A stretch of DNA of 64,000 bases from Siderastrea siderea. Its lineage: Eukaryota > Cnidaria > Anthozoa > Scleractinia > Rhizangiidae. Both the position numbers and the translations under genes were made by a program. How positions within the stretch are numbered: position 1 is the stretch's first letter; each line of letters starts with the position of its first letter. Below are positions 1 through 11,255 of this stretch, piece by piece. The notes under the pieces are model-generated. The model had not been told where the DNA came from, ran no database searches, and worked only from the letters and a program-made list of their open reading frames with translations. The stretch is taken from assembly GCA_964030785.1 (NCBI GenBank), contig OZ034975.1:21631142-21695141 (forward strand), in the 5' to 3' direction.

Positions 1-915
1 TGTAAGCCGCGTTCACACACTACATTCCACAGCTCTTGAGTGAATGACGTCATTGTATCCTTTCTGGTGTAATAATGGCGGACCATTGAAACGGAAAATT
101 GCAGTTTAAATTAACGGTCTTCTTCTCAAAATTAAGGCTTATAATTTCGCTTGGGGAGTGTTTAACAAACATAGTTTCGAAATCCGAAGAAAAAATAAAA
201 GTGATTTTTTGATCATAGTACCACTTTAAATTTTCTGTTTGCCATCCAAAAGGGAATACCGATAGGTTGTTGATCCCATGAAAACATGGAAATCAGAGAT
301 TGCTGTGCTCATAAACCCTCAGGGGAGCCTGCTTGAGTTTCATGGAAGGGCATTGTTTGATGTAAGCCTGGTGTGCAATCTGGGAGCTGGGCTATGGGAA
401 TTTATGGGCAAAAATCGGCTCAGTGCTGGACTGCTGTGAAAACCAGTAATGTTTTCCTTCCTTGCTGTCCTCTTATTACATACAGTAGAAGGCCTCACAA
501 AACCCTTCAACTTGCTAAAATTCGCTGTTCTGAGCCACATGGACAACAAAACACAACAACATTAGTAAGTTTACATTTATTTTGAACTCAAATGTAAATT
601 TTCGTTGCAATATTTCATGTTACAAACTGTTGCTCAGTTTCTGTTTGGCCACTGCGATAAATCCCTCAGTTTGAGGCTGTTAATGTCAAGTAGTTTTCAT
701 GCTGAATTTTAAAACAGAAATAATTTTAGTGTTTGCATAATGTTATAGTAACATAAGCAAAAGTTTGAATGAAAGAGAAGCACCTGTAAAACACACATAA
801 AAAGGGAGTCTTTCCAAGGTAACTGTTTCAGTTCCCCAAAGCAGTTACCATTCAGATTTGGCATGCTAGGGAAACAGGAAATAACACATTGCCGAGAGAC
901 TAAGTGTGAGCTTAC
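1..915. other. Intronic host sequence, no gene recognised
   Basis: This interval lies inside the inferred NAA50 transcription unit, beyond the donor at 911-915. I looked for the C-terminal NAA50 exons on the minus strand and did not find them. The short open frames on both strands show no recognisable motif. Confidence 0.5.
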
Positions 916-1035
916 CAATGCCAAGCCGTCTATATGGGGCTAAACATCCTAGTGTCATTATGTAAAGTCTTCTGGCATCTTCTGCTTGGTCAATCCGACA
1001 GCACACTGCCCCAACTACAATATCATTGTAATAAG
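916..1035 (-). CDS. NAA50: NAA50 exon (acetyl-CoA-binding part of the GNAT fold)
   Basis: A 40-codon exon of N-alpha-acetyltransferase 50, the catalytic subunit that acetylates N-terminal Met residues and associates with the NatA complex. The translation runs from A-Y-Y-N-D through V-G-A-V-C-C-R to L-Y-I-M-T-L-G-C-L-A-P-Y-R-R-L-G-I-G, close to human residues 49-89. It holds the R-x-x-G-x-G acetyl-CoA motif (RRLGIG) and the Tyr equivalent to Tyr73. On the minus strand the acceptor is a pyrimidine-rich stretch ending TAG at 1036-1038 and the donor GTAAG is at 911-915. Phase 1 at both ends matches the preceding exon at 2819-2861. The following exons are not visible and probably lie left of the window, so the gene is partial here. 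Confidence 0.93.
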
Positions 1036-2818
1036 CTAGCAGAGAAAACAAAAGCATACATACATGTATACAGCATAAGCAATGCAAGGGAATACCACAC
1101 ACATAATGCATGAAGAATGCACTGTTGCATCAATGGTACAAATATCTAAACTGCTTACAAACTACAGATTAACAAGCTGGTGGATTGCAAAATTTAAAAT
1201 TCATGAAAGTACATGTGCAAGAGAATGAGGCTCGGTTCAGACACCATACTTTACATGAGACAAATCAAGATCAATGAATTAAGTTCATGTCAAGTACAAT
1301 GTCTGAATCAACTTGGAACAGTTGATCTTTAGTGTGATATGGATTGGCTCAGCCATTTTATCTGCCTGCCTCAGCTGGGAATAACGGCTGTGGAACAGCT
1401 TGGATTCAGATAACAAACATCACATGAGCTGAACCAAAAATTTACGTTGACACATTTTTAATGTAACAGTACCAGCTGTTGAAATTTCATATAGCGTGAC
1501 CACTCATGCATACAACCTAGCTGTAAGGTAACTCTAATTCTAATGGTGTTGCAGGCAAATTCAAATAGAACTGGGTTTCAGAAATAGTTCCTTCTAGCTA
1601 ATAGGGCTTCATCCTCAAGAATCAGTACTTTGTCAATGGATTCCATTACTACAGGGTTTATTCTAGAGTGCGGCTTTGTGGGATTTCCGCAATAATTATT
1701 TAAAAAAATAACTCATACAATTTACATTGGCGCGTCAAATGGGGCGCACAAAATTGTGCCCAAGAATAAGTACTAATTTTCTGAAATAAAATATTTGAAA
1801 ACGTCATCGACGATAAGATTAATATGACCGCCGCTCTATACTTCAAAATTTATAGCCTCTTTCTGTCTCAATTGCCTTTCTCTTCTTTGTTTGTGCTCGT
1901 ATTCTGCACTTTATTGAGTGGCTTCTTCCATGCATGTATCTGACAATAATAATAAAAAAAAACAGAGAAAGTCCCCGTTTGCAAGCGACAAATGCCATTA
2001 CAAGAGACAAACATCCAAGATTCTGCAGTTAATCGAGTCCAGGCCCTCTCAGTGGCTCCTTTCTTAGGTCCCCTTTGTTGAAAAAAGGCCCCCTAGAATT
2101 GCACAAGGGGGACCACTAGGCCCTCATTGGCCAACTTCTAGAATAAACCCCGTTAGTGTTTTTATCCTTTTGTTTTTGTTTTTTTTGTTGTGGATATTGA
2201 GCCCAAACATGAAAAAAAAATACTAATTAAAATGAAAAAAAAAAAAGGAAAACAAATTCTTACACTCACCAAAGATGTTTAATGAACACATGGCAAATGA
2301 ACTAGCAAATTCTGAGTGCCACTATTATAGCCCTAAATAAGATATATTCCAAGTTTTGGACATTTTATCTACCTACAGTGTATGTCTTGCAATTACAACT
2401 TAGCTTTACTATGGTAAATTAAGTTGGGCACACGCGAAGTTCGATGTCTGAATCAATTCACTAAAAAAGGTTCAAACAACATATTGGTAACAAATATTTA
2501 ATGCAAACTACACTCAAATTGAAGTCACAATTAAATTTCCTGCTCACTGATAAGCCCTCTGAAAAACAAGTTGATACTGACATTATAATCAGGCATTATT
2601 GGAATGTGACTTTTCAGTAAAGATAATTGAAAAAAATCATGAACTTTATTTACTATACCACTTAAAATTTATTTCACATTCATATTTTTTGTTTTTGTTT
2701 TTTTGCAACACAATTTCCTCCACTGTTAGTGTCAAAAGAAGTTTGTATTTGCATCAAAATCTACATGTACATTTACACGTAAGTTTATCACTGCTCCAAC
2801 ATATTAACAAAAATTTAC
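1036..2818. other. NAA50 intron
   Basis: A 1.8-kb intron of the NAA50 gene on the minus strand, bounded by the splice sites described for the flanking exons. It is AT-rich with several A and T homopolymers around 1955-2240. No coding sequence is recognised in it. Confidence 0.75.
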
Positions 2819-2861
2819 CTAGTTTTGCTAATTCCCCAACTTCAAGTACATCCTTGTAAAA
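2819..2861 (-). CDS. NAA50: NAA50 exon (short linking exon)
   Basis: A 43-nt exon encoding F-Y-K-D-V-L-E-V-G-E-L-A-K-L plus the first base of the next codon. This corresponds to human NAA50 residues 35-48, joining the substrate-binding loop to the core beta-sheet. A TAG acceptor precedes it (minus strand, 2862-2864) and GTAAAT follows (2818-2813). It enters in phase 0 and leaves in phase 1, which fits both neighbouring exons. Conservation to the animal protein is nearly complete over this short stretch, so the call is secure despite its size. Confidence 0.92.
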
Positions 2862-4834
2862 CTATGAAGAAATAAAAAGACAATGAGATTATTTGTTTTC
2901 TTTTAACTTTGTATGAGTGATAGTTGATTAACCCTGTCCCCCCTCCTTCACCAATTACCAAATCATACAAATCTCAAGCTCACAATCAAAGTTTTAAATA
3001 TCAAATTAAATATTAATTTTAAAATATCAAGCTATGCACAAAGAAGTTACAAACAATAGAATAGTCAGTCTGCATGCATGCAGACATGGGATGAGCATGA
3101 ACTTTGAATAAGAACTGAAAATAATATAGATATGAAAGGGGAAGGCCATTAAAAAGTAAAGAAAACACGAGTGTTTAAATGGTATTTACCGTCCATTACT
3201 GTCAAAATTTTTCCACACCACCATGACACTCTCTGATTGTGACTCCGAGTGTGATGCAATGTGTTTGTAAACATGTGGTCATGATGTAAGTGCTTACTAC
3301 AGTGGCCCACAACAAAATGCTCACTTCAAATTCAAATCACTCACAGCAAATTCAAATTGCTCACACAAATTACAAATCCACCACAGCAAATTACAAATCG
3401 TTCACATCAAATACAAATTGCTCACAGCAAATACATATTGCTCACATCAAGTACTAATCCCTCACAGCAAATAAAAATCAGTTACAAAAAATTCAAATCA
3501 TTCACAGCCAGTACAAATACCCGGCCATCGACTGGCCATCTTCAGTTACCTCTGGCCAGCGGTGCAACACGTATAAGAATGTTTCTCATACGTGAAGTAG
3601 TGTGTAAAATGACACACCAAACATGACTCCCACTAGTTGCTGAAGTTATTCTAGCCTTCAAAATTACAGAGCTGTCCCAAGTGCAATTGTGACAGCTTTG
3701 TCCCTTTGACTGGGGGGGGGGGGACTTTATGTTCCTGATGTATGTTCCTGATGTATATGTTTTAAGACAAAAAACCGGACAAAGCTTGGACATCTGTGAG
3801 TGAACAATTTGATTGCATTTTACTTTTCAAAGCTATTAACTGTAATTGCTATTTGAAATTGTTACAGCTTCAGATTACTCGCCATCATTAAATACTGATT
3901 CCCCCAAGCCTGTTTGCCTTTGTATGGTGAAATCATGTTCGTTGGCCCAATGTCAAACAAACAACTTTAATCTTAATACAAAAGAAAACAATCTACTCAT
4001 TTCCTAAGTACGGTATTATCTCCATTTTTTTAAAAACACCTGAAACACCGAGCCTCCAATAAAACAAGTTCAAATTAACCACGAGTCAATAAACGCCCCC
4101 AGTGTTTATCATGTTTATTCAATGGTAAACATCAAAAATTTGTTAAAGCAAATTAAATAAAACTCATCTTAATTTACCACATTACTAGAGCGGCAGCAAT
4201 GTCATCTTTGTTTTCTTGTGTGAAGACTTATAATCTCCAAGTGTATTTGAAAACCTTACATACCGCGCACATCTAAAATCTTCAAATGCTTCATGCGCTC
4301 AGTAAGACAAATATGACATTTTTTACTCTTTTTTCCCTCTCCTACGCTCAAAACATTGAAACATTGAAACATTACTTTCAGCATAAACATGTTCCTGTTC
4401 TATTAGTCAGTGACTATTGTATACTGCTAATGGAAAAAAATAGCAAATACCACAAATACTTCTACCTGCCAAGAATGGTTTACACACCAAGTCCTAACAT
4501 AAACACTGGTGTCGCCTGACTCCGTCAGGTGGACACGAGCGTAAAAAGTTGACAGAGGCTCTCCTTAATAAGAGCTACTGCCCAAGCTTACCCTATTTAC
4601 AAAATTACTTCTTGTAATCAGTCTGGAAGGGCAAATTCGATGACATCGATTGATTGAGTGATTGAACAGCACATCAGCTTAAGTACTTTATATAAGCCAA
4701 CACCAAATATATACGTAAGGCATTCCATAACCTCCTAGTAAACAGCACATAGTGTACCGATCTTTTAAAGTCCTACAAAAAATACCCTGAAGAAAATAAA
4801 CATGTTCTACGCTTTTTTAGAGTCTTCTTCTTAC
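2862..4834. other. NAA50 intron with minisatellite
   Basis: A 2-kb intron on the minus strand between the exons at 2819-2861 and 4835-4931. Apart from the 20-bp minisatellite at 3321-3522 it is plain AT-rich sequence. A short perfect hairpin CCTGACTCCGTCAGG lies near 4516. No gene was recognised. Confidence 0.7.
3321..3522. repeat. 20-bp minisatellite, about ten units
   Basis: Ten head-to-tail units of about 20 bp with consensus TCACAGCAAATTCAAATTGC, diverged from each other by a few bases. One unit is 21 bp. The array lies in the large NAA50 intron (2862-4834). The open frame across it is a by-product of the repeat. Confidence 0.85.
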
Positions 4835-4931
4835 TTTGTCGTTGTAGCTAACTGGAAACACAACCGAGTTCAGTTTCTTCAACTGCTTGATGTTGTGAGG
4901 AGTAACATCGCCAAGTTCCGTTCTTCCCTTC
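4835..4931 (-). CDS. NAA50: NAA50 exon (N-terminus, peptide-substrate loop)
   Basis: A 97-nt exon encoding 32 complete codons, K-G-R-T-E-L-G-D-V-T-P-H-N-I-K-Q and on to V-F-P-V-S-Y-N-D-K. This matches human residues 2-34 and includes the Phe27/Pro-Val/Tyr31 loop that grips the N-terminal Met of the substrate. A CAG acceptor lies at 4932-4934 and GTAAG at 4834-4830. The single leading G could complete an ATG whose first two bases end the previous exon. That exon was not identified with confidence; a GCCGCCAT followed by GT on the minus strand near 5183-5190 is a candidate. A divergent gene starts at 5183 on the other strand. Confidence 0.92.
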
Positions 4932-4934
4932 CTG

Positions 4935-5182
4935 TAATATGAACGAAAGATGGATCCTTTTAACGGGAAAACGAGCAAGGAAATCTACAGCGAAAATGAC
5001 TCACGGCTTCAAGGGTTTGGAGCTAACAATTTCTTGATCATTAGACATATCTTGCAACATGACTTGTCGATTACTTCCCGCCAAATACCACTGCCCATGC
5101 TCGAGCCTCGCTTTAGGGAACACCGGTCTTTAGGATAAGACCTGGGGCTTAGATTGCCTCGCTGCCAAACTTGAATGTCAAC
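4935..5182. promoter_or_regulatory. Putative bidirectional promoter between NAA50 and a pogo-domain gene
   Basis: The 250 bp between the first recognised NAA50 coding exon (minus) and the plus-strand ATG at 5183 separates two head-to-head transcripts. The plus start codon sits in AACATGGCGGCGG, a good match to the YY1-type element often found at start codons of housekeeping genes. On the opposite strand the same bases read GCCGCCATG. No TATA box is evident. The bidirectional promoter is inferred from gene arrangement. Confidence 0.4.
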
Positions 5183-5653
5183 ATGGCGGCGGAGATACAG
5201 AATGAAGAACAAACTGTTCAGAAATCATCATTTCCAGGTAAGGCGTAAAGCACGTATTATGTTTGAATACTTATCAGTTGTGACGCTTGATTCATGACAG
5301 ATTTTTCTCTAGAGTCTGTATCAATGGCAATTCATCTGGAGGAAGCATTTCCAAGCGGTTCTACCATATTATGCGACACTGGAGCTCAGAGCGGCAAGGG
5401 AAAGAAAAGAAACTCTTACGATATGATAACTAAGCTAGAGGCTGTTGCTTATTCTGAGTTAAAAGGAAAACGAGCAGCCGCAAGAAAATTTGGCGTGGAA
5501 GTAAAGCGTGTCAGAGAATGGTGTAGTAAAAAAGCAGAACTTACTTACAAGGCAAGCACAGCTGATGGACAGAAAAGAAAACGATTAGACGGTGCAGGAA
5601 GAAAACCGCTATCTGAAAAAACCGAAGAACTAGAAGATTTTATGTTGGAGTGA
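5183..5653 (+). CDS. Spliced pogo/BrkDBD-type DNA-binding-domain protein
   Basis: Exon 1 (5183-5237) encodes 18 residues starting M-A-A-E-I-Q and ends in phase 1 at GTAAGG. Exon 2 starts after a CAG acceptor at 5301 and continues in frame to a TGA at 5651-5653, giving about 136 residues. Residues roughly 60-130 resemble the helix-turn-helix of pogo/Tigger transposases and vertebrate POGK-like proteins: K-K-R-N-S-Y-D...L-E-A-V, then A-A-A-R-K-F-G-V...V-R-E-W, then K-R-L-D-G-A-G-R-K-P-L. No DDE catalytic domain follows. The spliced 5-prime end and promoter position suggest a host gene derived from a transposon. However, readable CENP-B-like codons continue downstream in other frames (5654-5836), so the present stop may be a recent truncation. 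Confidence 0.6.
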
Positions 5654-5836
5654 TTTTACGAAATGAAGAGGAGAAAGGAATGCGTTTCCGTAAAAGCTAT
5701 TGGTAAAAAGGCAGAGAGTGTGTGGCAAAGCTATAAGAGACCTGTGGAAAAGGAACACAATAATGCATTTGACTTCAAGGCTAGCAGAGGATGGGTTATA
5801 TCATTCATGAAACGACATGGTTTGTCACTGAAGTAA
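5654..5836 (+). pseudogene. Out-of-frame continuation of the pogo/CENP-B-like domain
   Basis: Downstream of the TGA, one frame reads V-S-V-K-A-I-G-K-K-A and later F-K-A-S-R-G-W-V-I-S-F-M-K-R-H-G-L-S-L-K before a stop at 5836. This resembles the second half of a CENP-B/pogo DNA-binding region. At least two single-base shifts are needed to connect it with the upstream exon. It is best read as decayed coding sequence of the same domain; an unrecognised intron is the alternative. Confidence 0.5.
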
Positions 5837-7740
5837 CTCCCAATTCAAGGAAAAGGTAAATCAACAACAGAGTAAAAGAAAATCATTAATCAGCCATAGC
5901 AAACGCTTCTGAACAAGTTTTCCTCCAACAGAAATTAGGTGCAAAGTCCTTTGTATACAAATAACTCTTCAAAAATGAATGAGGATTCCATCACTCCAGT
6001 TGCTACAGACCACTGGAAACAAACAAACGTCTCTTCTAGAGATTAAATTTTGAAATCATGATCCTTTCTGCATGAGGAAGTCAGTTTTCCTGTGCACTGA
6101 GCTGTGGTTGGTTACTTAAACTTTTCTGCCATATACATGTACCTGGAAATATTGTAACTCTGCGAGACATTCTGGGGTGTCAAATAGTAAAACCAAGACT
6201 TGCCAAGATGCAAAGTCCAGAGTTTTAAAATGCAAGACAGAGACTGAAAATATAGCTTGCAAGCTCAGACAGCAAGATATTGAGATGTGATTTACAAAAT
6301 CCAGGACTCTGCAAGACTGTACTTTTCAAGGACCATTCAGCACCCCTGTTACTTTTCCTGTTTTCCTCTCCCTACTTTTTCCCTGAGGGGTACATTAGAT
6401 TTGTAGCTTGACACTGTAACCAGGGATTGGGAAGGTAAAACAGGCAAATGGGCCTATGGCTCCTCGTTGTTAAAAGTCATGGCCCATTTCAAACAAGTAT
6501 GGGCCATTGAATTGATGTGATTGGATGGAAGAAAAGAAATTCAGGGTCAGAAAAATTCGTAGACAGCATCAGTGGGTAGTTTAATACTTTTATTTAATCT
6601 TTATTGTGGTTTTTAGAGTAAATTGCAACAGCTTCAGGGGAAAACCAGTCAATGTACACGCTGATCCCTGACCTAATGCAATAAATTTAACTGAGATGTG
6701 AGACTAGTTTGAATTGACGCTTTTCGTTGCTAGGCCTGGAAGATGTGTTTATTTGATCTGACAGACCATCGCTTGCGTCTTTGTTGCAATCCTTGTCAAA
6801 TTCATTGGGCTTGGTGTCGGTGCTACAAAACATTGACAGTTTCTTTTGGTAATTGTCCAACTTCAAAATTTTTTTTGAGGCATATTTACTGAACATAATT
6901 TACCAGAGCTATTAGAAATTAATAGATTTGCAGAGTGTGACATTTGAAGGTCAAAAATGTAAATAAAACTTAAAGCACATGCATTTTTGTTAGTGAACCT
7001 CATTTCAGAGCCGAGTCTGAGCAAAGGGTATGAGAATGAAAAACAAAGCAAATGCTTAACAGCATTGATCAAAGAAACAAAGGCGAAGGATTATACTGTG
7101 ATGTTTGATGTTTATATTTGTTAGAACATATGAAATTATACGAATGAAAATGAAAAGGCTCATCATAAAATAGTGTACTGTTAGCCGTTACGTGGTTAAG
7201 ACACATCTTTGGCCCCGTCATTGGCACCTTTATAGAAAGTTATGCACCACTTGGCATGGTGCATGGCCTTCCCAATCCCTGTGTAACTACAGCTGTAACC
7301 AAGGGGTTTGACAATACCCTAGCCTGGAGCAGTGAGGTAATCTCAAATTGAACTGACAACTAAAAATTAATACTTGAAAGACTCAAGTTTTCCTTATAGA
7401 TGCAGACTGGTCAAACATGAATCAATATTTGGATTGATTAGCAAAAAAGAGGAAATATTTAGCTGTATTATAGGATAACAGGTAACACCCAAATTTATTA
7501 GGACAAGCCATCTCTAAGTCAATGGCCCAACCAGATCTAATCCAAGATGAATAATGAAAACATAAGCTAGCTCACTTAAGAAATGTACAGTCAGAAAACC
7601 TTAGAATTCTTTGCTTGTACAGTTATCAACAGCAACTTTATTTCGGCTCTATAAAAGCTAGGACAGTATTTTCCTACTTAAAAACCTTGTTAATCCAGTT
7701 ATCCTGTTAATTTACCAGATAGCTCCATCCATTTTTTTTC
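5837..7740. other. Host sequence, nothing recognised
   Basis: About 1.9 kb of AT-rich sequence after the pogo-domain gene. The short open frames lack recognisable domains. It may include the 3-prime untranslated region of that gene; no polyadenylation site could be assigned with confidence. Confidence 0.4.
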
Positions 7741-7742
7741 CC

Positions 7743-8071
7743 GAGTTTTTCAGTTAATGCAAAATTTACCATGCTATATTTCTACAGAAAGACTCACTTG
7801 GCGGCTGGATGGTTGCATCTCAGGTATGCTTTAATGTGACTGCACGATGCAGTTATGAGTCCCATGTGTGCTTGTCCTGATTTGACTATGTGACTACGTA
7901 ATGCGGTTCTAGTCAAGACCCACATTTCACCCTTGCTCACCATAGAGTCTCCAGTAGCTCAGTGGTAGAGCATCCGACTAGATCACGGAGGGTCGTGGGT
8001 TCAAATCCCATCTGGAACTCGGAATTTTTTTTCTGAGTTTTTCAGTTAATGCAAAATTTATCATGCTATAT
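7743..8071 (+). mobile_element. tRNA-derived SINE-like insertion between direct repeats
   Basis: Positions about 7948-8022 carry a tRNA-like module: an A box (TAGCTCAGTGGTAGAGC) and a B box (GGGTTCAAATCCC) with correct spacing. The anticodon arm and acceptor stem no longer pair properly, so this is not a working tRNA. A 37-bp sequence beginning GAGTTTTTCAGTTAATGC occurs at 7743-7779 and again, with one or two changes, at 8034-8071. The repeats could be target duplications or parts of the repeat itself. Confidence 0.55.
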
Positions 8072-8195
8072 CAACACTCATGCAAGGAAAAAAACTTTCT
8101 CTGAAGCGTTCAGTCTTGTAATTGAATAAGCGCGGCCTGTTGCTATCAGGCTATGTCGCAGCGAACGGCCGTGAACACTAGCTCGAGTTGGCGGG

Positions 8196-8795
8196 TTAAG
8201 ATGGGTAACTAAAAGGCAAGAGTGCGGTTGTTAAGGCACGTGTTTGGACGCTCTTGATTTTGTCAGATAAAACGACGGGGAAAGTTGTGCTCCATATTGG
8301 ACAGTAATACTCGAGAACTGAGCGGACAAGCGCAAAGTATATGTGCAGCAAATCAGAAGATGGTATACCACAACGTATAAGTACTCGCAAGACATGAAGT
8401 CGTTTAGAAGCTCCGGAAACCATCAGTGTAACTTTAATATCCCACTCAAGATTGCTCCGTAGGGTTAAACCTAGAACTTTATGTGCATTCACAGACTCTA
8501 AGGCCCGCCCATCCATGGTTAAAGATGGGGGGGGGGGGGGTCTAGATGGTGCGCAAAACAGACCGTCAGCTCCTTACACTGCTTTGCATTTAATTTCATG
8601 TCATTATTGGCAGTCCAAGAACTAATTCTGTCAAGTTCTTGTTGAATACCAGTGTGCTCATTTATTGTGACTACTTCTGAAATAGTAATATCATCCACAT
8701 ACTTCCAGGAGAAGCAAGTATGAGATCGTTAATTATGACTAGACAAAGTATTGGCCCTAATTTGGTCCCACGTGGGACTCCAGCATTAACTGGAA
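8196..8795 (-). pseudogene. Non-LTR retrotransposon reverse-transcriptase fragment
   Basis: On the minus strand the sequence reads G-V-P-R-G-T-K-L-G-P-I-L near 8770, Y-V-D-D (RT catalytic box) near 8690, then S-S-W-T-A-N-N-D-M-K-L-N near 8605. It ends with V-L-G-L-T-L-R-S-N-L-E-W-D and R-S-V-L-E-Y near 8470-8270. This order is the C-terminal half of a jockey/CR1-type reverse transcriptase. A frameshift separates the G-V-P-R-G block from the Y-V-D-D block, and an 11-G run at 8527-8537 interrupts the frame. The fragment is dead and truncated at both ends. Confidence 0.75.
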
Positions 8796-9002
8796 GCGGC
8801 ACCAAGCTTAATACAGCGGCACCAAGCTTAATACACTGCCAATGATTGGACTAGAAACTGCAAATCAAATTTTGTGTTGTGGAAGTTTGAAACAAGTGCA
8901 CATTAATTTGAGTGCAAGGCATTTGAGCAGTTGACCAAATGCTAAAATGTATCTGTGATGTTTTTAATTCCCAGTGCCTGCTTTCAGTTTTTAGGTTGGG
9001 GG

Positions 9003-9270
9003 CGCAAGGGTGGTGTAGTGGTTAGCGCGTTGGACTTCAGATCTGAAGGTCGGTGGTTCGACGCCGAACCACCGACCCCACATTGTCTCTCTCCATCCAG
9101 GTGTATAAATGGGTACCGGCGACGTCCTTGCTGGGGGGAATCCTGCGATGGACTAGCATCGCATCCAGGGGGGAGTAGCAATAATCTCAGTCACTTCATC
9201 AGTACAGAAACCGGGTTAAGCTCCGGCTCGTGTGGGCCTCTCGCTCGTCTGCGACTACCTTCACTTTTTA
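9003..9270 (+). mobile_element. tRNA-derived SINE (copy 1)
   Basis: It begins with a tRNA-like head: A box TGGTGTAGTGGTTAGCGCG and B box GGTGGTTCGACGCCG. A tail follows containing CACATTGTCTCTCTCCATCCAG and GTATAAATGGGTACCGGC, which recurs in a second copy at 11256-11425. The split RNA polymerase III promoter plus a shared tail defines a SINE family. No poly-A or clear target duplication was found. Confidence 0.7.
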
Positions 9271-9869
9271 GACTGAATGTTCAGTGTTACTAGTGCACCG
9301 CCATTATTACAAACGCCGGGTGTATTACAAACGTTCATTAGCGTTTACACTGTAGGGAAGGAAAAACCTTCATTTCTTGATTTTCAACCTCAGTATTCAT
9401 AACCAAAGCCCGCCAATCAGCGGATGTATACCTCATTTTTCGTGCACGCATTGGGATGCCCAATCAAACACGCGAGGAAAATCACCAAAGATTTGGATTT
9501 GTTAGCCAGGAGGAACCAGTCACCTGATCAAATGAAATATTGCTACAAAACCACACGTACAAACAACACATATTTATTTCCTCATATAGAGAATACAGTA
9601 TTTCATCCAAAACATCAAATTCACTTATTCTCACAATTGTTTGAATTGATAACAACTTTCAAATCAGTTTTGGTTGCATTCTGTAAGACTGAAATGGCAT
9701 TATCAACAGTTCGCTGTTTTCACTATCCAAGCTTTCACCACTGGAAGAAGTCGCACATGTCATGTCAGTCGCTCGATATTTCAATCTCCCTGATCATAAA
9801 GGTCTGCGATCTTGCCCTATATAAGGGCAAGACGCTTTTCGGAAAAGCCGTAAAACTTTGGAACAAATG

Positions 9870-9950
9870 TTGATTGTTCAAATTGGCACTCAATCCCCAC
9901 GGTATCAACCAACGCTTTTCATTCATCTTTATTCACTCTTGTTTCTTACG
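9870..9950 (+). pseudogene. Penelope-like element C-terminal tail remnant
   Basis: One frame reads L-A-L-N-P-H-G-I-N-Q-R-F-S-F-I, the characteristic end of the GIY-YIG endonuclease region of Penelope-like retroelements. The same kind of end is seen on the minus strand near 17800. No catalytic GIY-YIG block is readable upstream, so only the tail is supported. Confidence 0.4.
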
Positions 9951-10159
9951 TTACCATGTTTCCACCAATAGCGTAGCTCCACCGTTCAACGGTGGCCACT
10001 CAGTTGATCAATTCAAATTTTTCTGTTCAAACAGGCTGGTACTGAGTATTTCAATCAGCAAGAGTGGATTTAATAATATGGAAAACTGCGCATCTTACAT
10101 TGCCTCGAAAGGCAAGCCAGACTCACACTTAGGACACCAGTGTAGTTGCTGAGTTTTAA

Positions 10160-10930
10160 AAAATCACTTTTTTCATATCCGTCGGTCAAAAGCTGCAACG
10201 GGGTCAACAGAGCTTGTAGAGGCCCCGTGGAAACACATGGGTTAAATTCAACTGATTTCAACCTTCTCGCCAACATGCTCAATGATGGCAACTTGTTTCA
10301 ATTCCAGCCAGTGTCTTTCGTTGAGTTCAAGCAGGTTGTAATTAAATACACATGCCACCCAACAAAGCCCTGGGATATGATTACGTCCCCATCTCTGGTC
10401 AAGGACTACCCCTCACACCTTGGCGAACATTACCAGCGTTATGGGCTGCTCATATGACAGCTGTATCTTCCCAAAAAACCTAGAAAAGAGTTGAGATCGT
10501 CTCTCATCCACTAAGATGGAGACGACAATCTCTCTCTTTACTACTCAATTACTATAAATTATGGTGTATTTTGGGCCCCAGATCTCCCTAGAGCCACCCG
10601 GGACTGTTAAATTCTACGTCGATGACACAAAGATTTACCTTACGTTTTCTCCTACGGATGCCTAAATTAGATTCTCAAGATCTCCGCCGTGTGGTGTTCG
10701 ATCCATTTGTTGATAAACCCCGATAACACCACGTTGATACTGTCCGGTATTGGGCAGGTTGTATAAGGTTTCCAATGTATCTCTTCCCCTCCTTGGTCAA
10801 GAGCTTACCCCTGTATTGGTGTGTAACGACCTAGGCGTTACACTTGACTCTACGTTGTCCTTTAATGGGCACATAAACCATTGACGCCATCACTAGTATC
10901 TACTTTACATTGTTAATGGTTTGAATCCAG
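10160..10930 (+). pseudogene. Non-LTR (CR1-like) reverse-transcriptase remnant
   Basis: Scattered RT blocks appear in order on the plus strand but in different frames. F-Q-P-V-S-F-V-E-F-K-Q and T-C-H-P-T-K-P-W-D lie near 10300-10380. V-K-F-Y-V-D-D-T-K-I-Y-L-T-F (catalytic Y-V-D-D) lies near 10610-10650, and V-C-N-D-L-G-V-T-L-D-S-T-L-S-F-N near 10820-10870. Several frameshifts and stops separate them. The order and motifs are those of a CR1/L2-type element. Confidence 0.65.
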
Positions 10931-11087
10931 GAGTCAATTCATAGGTCGGAAAATTATGATCGTCTGGGTGAGTGTAGTCCTGAGAAGGACTGTTTGTGAT
11001 GGCATTGACGGTTCGAGATCTTGAGCGGAAGACATCGAGATCAGAGTCAAGTGAATACTAGTGAATGGTCAGTGGATGGCACTCTAG

Positions 11088-11253
11088 TATCCAGACGTTC
11101 CCCTCCCGCTCACTCGACTCGACTTGCTGCGAAATGTCGTGACGTCACCGAATGAGGCCCCCGGAGAACGCGTTCTCGCGGTATGCCATTCGTCGACGTC
11201 ACGAAAATTAGCGCCAAGTCGTGTGAGCGAGAAGAGAACGCCTGGATACCAGG
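11088..11253. mobile_element. Short foldback element (about 166 bp)
   Basis: The left end (TCTAGTATCCAGACGTTC, then CTCCCGCTCACTCGAC) is an imperfect inverted copy of the right end (GTCGTGTGAGCGAGAAG, then ACGCCTGGATACCAGGC). This makes a MITE-like hairpin with no coding capacity. A SINE copy follows immediately. Confidence 0.5.
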
Positions 11254-11255
11254 CT

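Noticed and set aside
7948..8022. Functional tRNA gene
   Set aside because: A and B boxes are present but the acceptor and anticodon stems do not pair properly; it fits a tRNA-derived SINE.
9424..9873. 149-codon plus-strand frame
   Set aside because: No recognisable motif, no splice or promoter context, and it runs into a Penelope-like remnant.
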